Shown one piece after another: positions 63,640 through 64,000 of a DNA stretch of 64,000 nucleotides. The stretch is from Maledivibacter halophilus (GTDB lineage Bacteria > Bacillota > Clostridia > Peptostreptococcales > Caminicellaceae). Each line of letters opens with the position of its first letter. Position 1 is the first letter of the stretch. The position numbers were made by a program, and so were the translations under genes. Location of the stretch: positions 43,159 to 107,158 of the forward strand of contig NZ_FUZT01000016.1 in assembly GCF_900167445.1 (NCBI RefSeq). Direction: 5' to 3'. Below the pieces are notes generated by a model that saw only the letters and a program-made list of their open reading frames with translations, had not been told where the DNA came from and did not search any database.

Positions 63640-63756
63640 ACCGGCAACGACCTACTCTCCCAAGCAGTTACCCGCCAAGTACCATCGGCGCTGAAGGGCT
63701 TAACTTCTGTGTTCGATATGGGTACAGGTGTATCCCCTTCGCTATTGCCACCGGAT
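63640..63756 (-). rRNA. rrf: 5S ribosomal RNA
   Basis: The minus strand begins CCGGTGGCAATAGCGAAGGG, contains CCCATATCGAACACAGAAG and GGTACTTGGCGGG, and ends GGTCGTTGCCGG. The terminal stem CCGGUGGC/GUUGCCGG pairs fully. The ends may be off by a base or two. Confidence 0.95.
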
Positions 63757-63843
63757 TTGTGCACTATCGTGCAAATGAACAATGTATAGTGCATAATTAA
63801 TAATTGTTTTTTTATTCTCTCAAAACTGAACAATGGATGTTTT

Positions 63844-64000
63844 GGTCAAGCCCTCGACCTATTAGTACCTATCAGCTAAAGACATTACTGCCCTTACACC
63901 TTAGGCCTATCAACCAGATGGTCTTTCTGGGGTCTTACTCCTTTCGGATGGGAAATCTTATCTTAAGGTGGGCTTCGCGCTTAGATGCCTTCAGCGCTTA
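63844..64000 (-). rRNA. rrl: 23S ribosomal RNA, 3' end only
   Basis: The minus strand contains the conserved 3' terminal region of 23S rRNA: GCATCTAAGCGCGAAGCCC, AAAGACCATCTGGTTGATAGG (in part) and the end ACTAATAGGTCGAGGGCTTG. It is cut at the window end. The 87-bp spacer to 5S holds no tRNA. Confidence 0.95.

Noticed and set aside
1..64000. CRISPR arrays, transposases, phage genes, tRNA genes
   Set aside because: I looked for regular direct repeats, DDE transposase or integrase motifs and tRNA T-loop sequences on both strands and recognised none.

Overview
The window is AT-rich DNA (GC low throughout) with strong GGAGG-type ribosome binding sites, CtsR/McsA/McsB/ClpC, CarD, DisA, HPr with a regulatory serine, a Bacillus-type spore transglutaminase and an adenosylcobalamin-dependent ribonucleotide reductase. 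This points to an anaerobic, probably spore-forming Bacillota (Clostridia/Tissierellia-like). I cannot name the species from the sequence.

Layout. 1-7.2 kb (minus strand): E1 beta and alpha subunits of a TPP-dependent 2-oxo acid or acetoin dehydrogenase, then a complete glucitol-type PTS operon (SorC-type regulator, GutM, IIC, IIB, IIA) ending in a SAF-domain NAD(P) oxidoreductase. 7.5-17.7 kb: a HAD phosphatase and a galactitol-type PTS operon (PTS1: IIA, IIC, IIB, a second small IIB, two polyol-type dehydrogenases, an iron alcohol dehydrogenase) headed by a LevR-type sigma-54 activator. 18-36 kb: housekeeping genes: ispD, yacL, carD, disA, radA, clpC-mcsB-mcsA-ctsR, proA-proB, proC, an EF-G paralogue, and a soluble receptor joining a Rossmann domain to a chemoreceptor signalling domain. 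36-48.5 kb: two ABC exporter sets, TetR, a MazG-like protein, a membrane-anchored MutS-like ATPase, a transglutaminase operon, a split permease and a Dph6-like ATP pyrophosphatase. 48.5-52.6 kb: AraC regulator divergent from a beta-glucoside PTS and 6-phospho-beta-glucosidase. 52.7-59.8 kb: HPr and a second LevR-controlled galactitol-type PTS (PTS2). 60-64 kb: nrdJ split by an intron, a frameshifted thioredoxin gene, 5S rRNA and the 3' end of 23S rRNA.

The theme is sugar or polyol uptake: four PTS permeases of three families plus HPr, with phosphatase and dehydrogenases to process the imported phosphates. Three near-consensus -24/-12 promoters sit next to the two LevR genes, so PTS1 and PTS2 appear to be sigma-54 regulons in which the activator is itself sigma-54 transcribed.

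The most notable features are: (i) a 284-nt group I intron, without endonuclease, inside the NPCGEQ active-site motif of nrdJ, with recognisable P1, P10, P4-P6, P7 and P9 pairings; (ii) a roughly 110-nt non-coding element repeated after a PTS IIB gene in both PTS1 and PTS2, followed in each case by a hairpin, which looks like an undescribed cis-regulatory RNA; (iii) a Rossmann-chemoreceptor fusion; (iv) a 113-nt imperfect hairpin with a terminator between yacL and carD; (v) several shared non-coding motifs. No CRISPR array, insertion sequence or tRNA was recognised.
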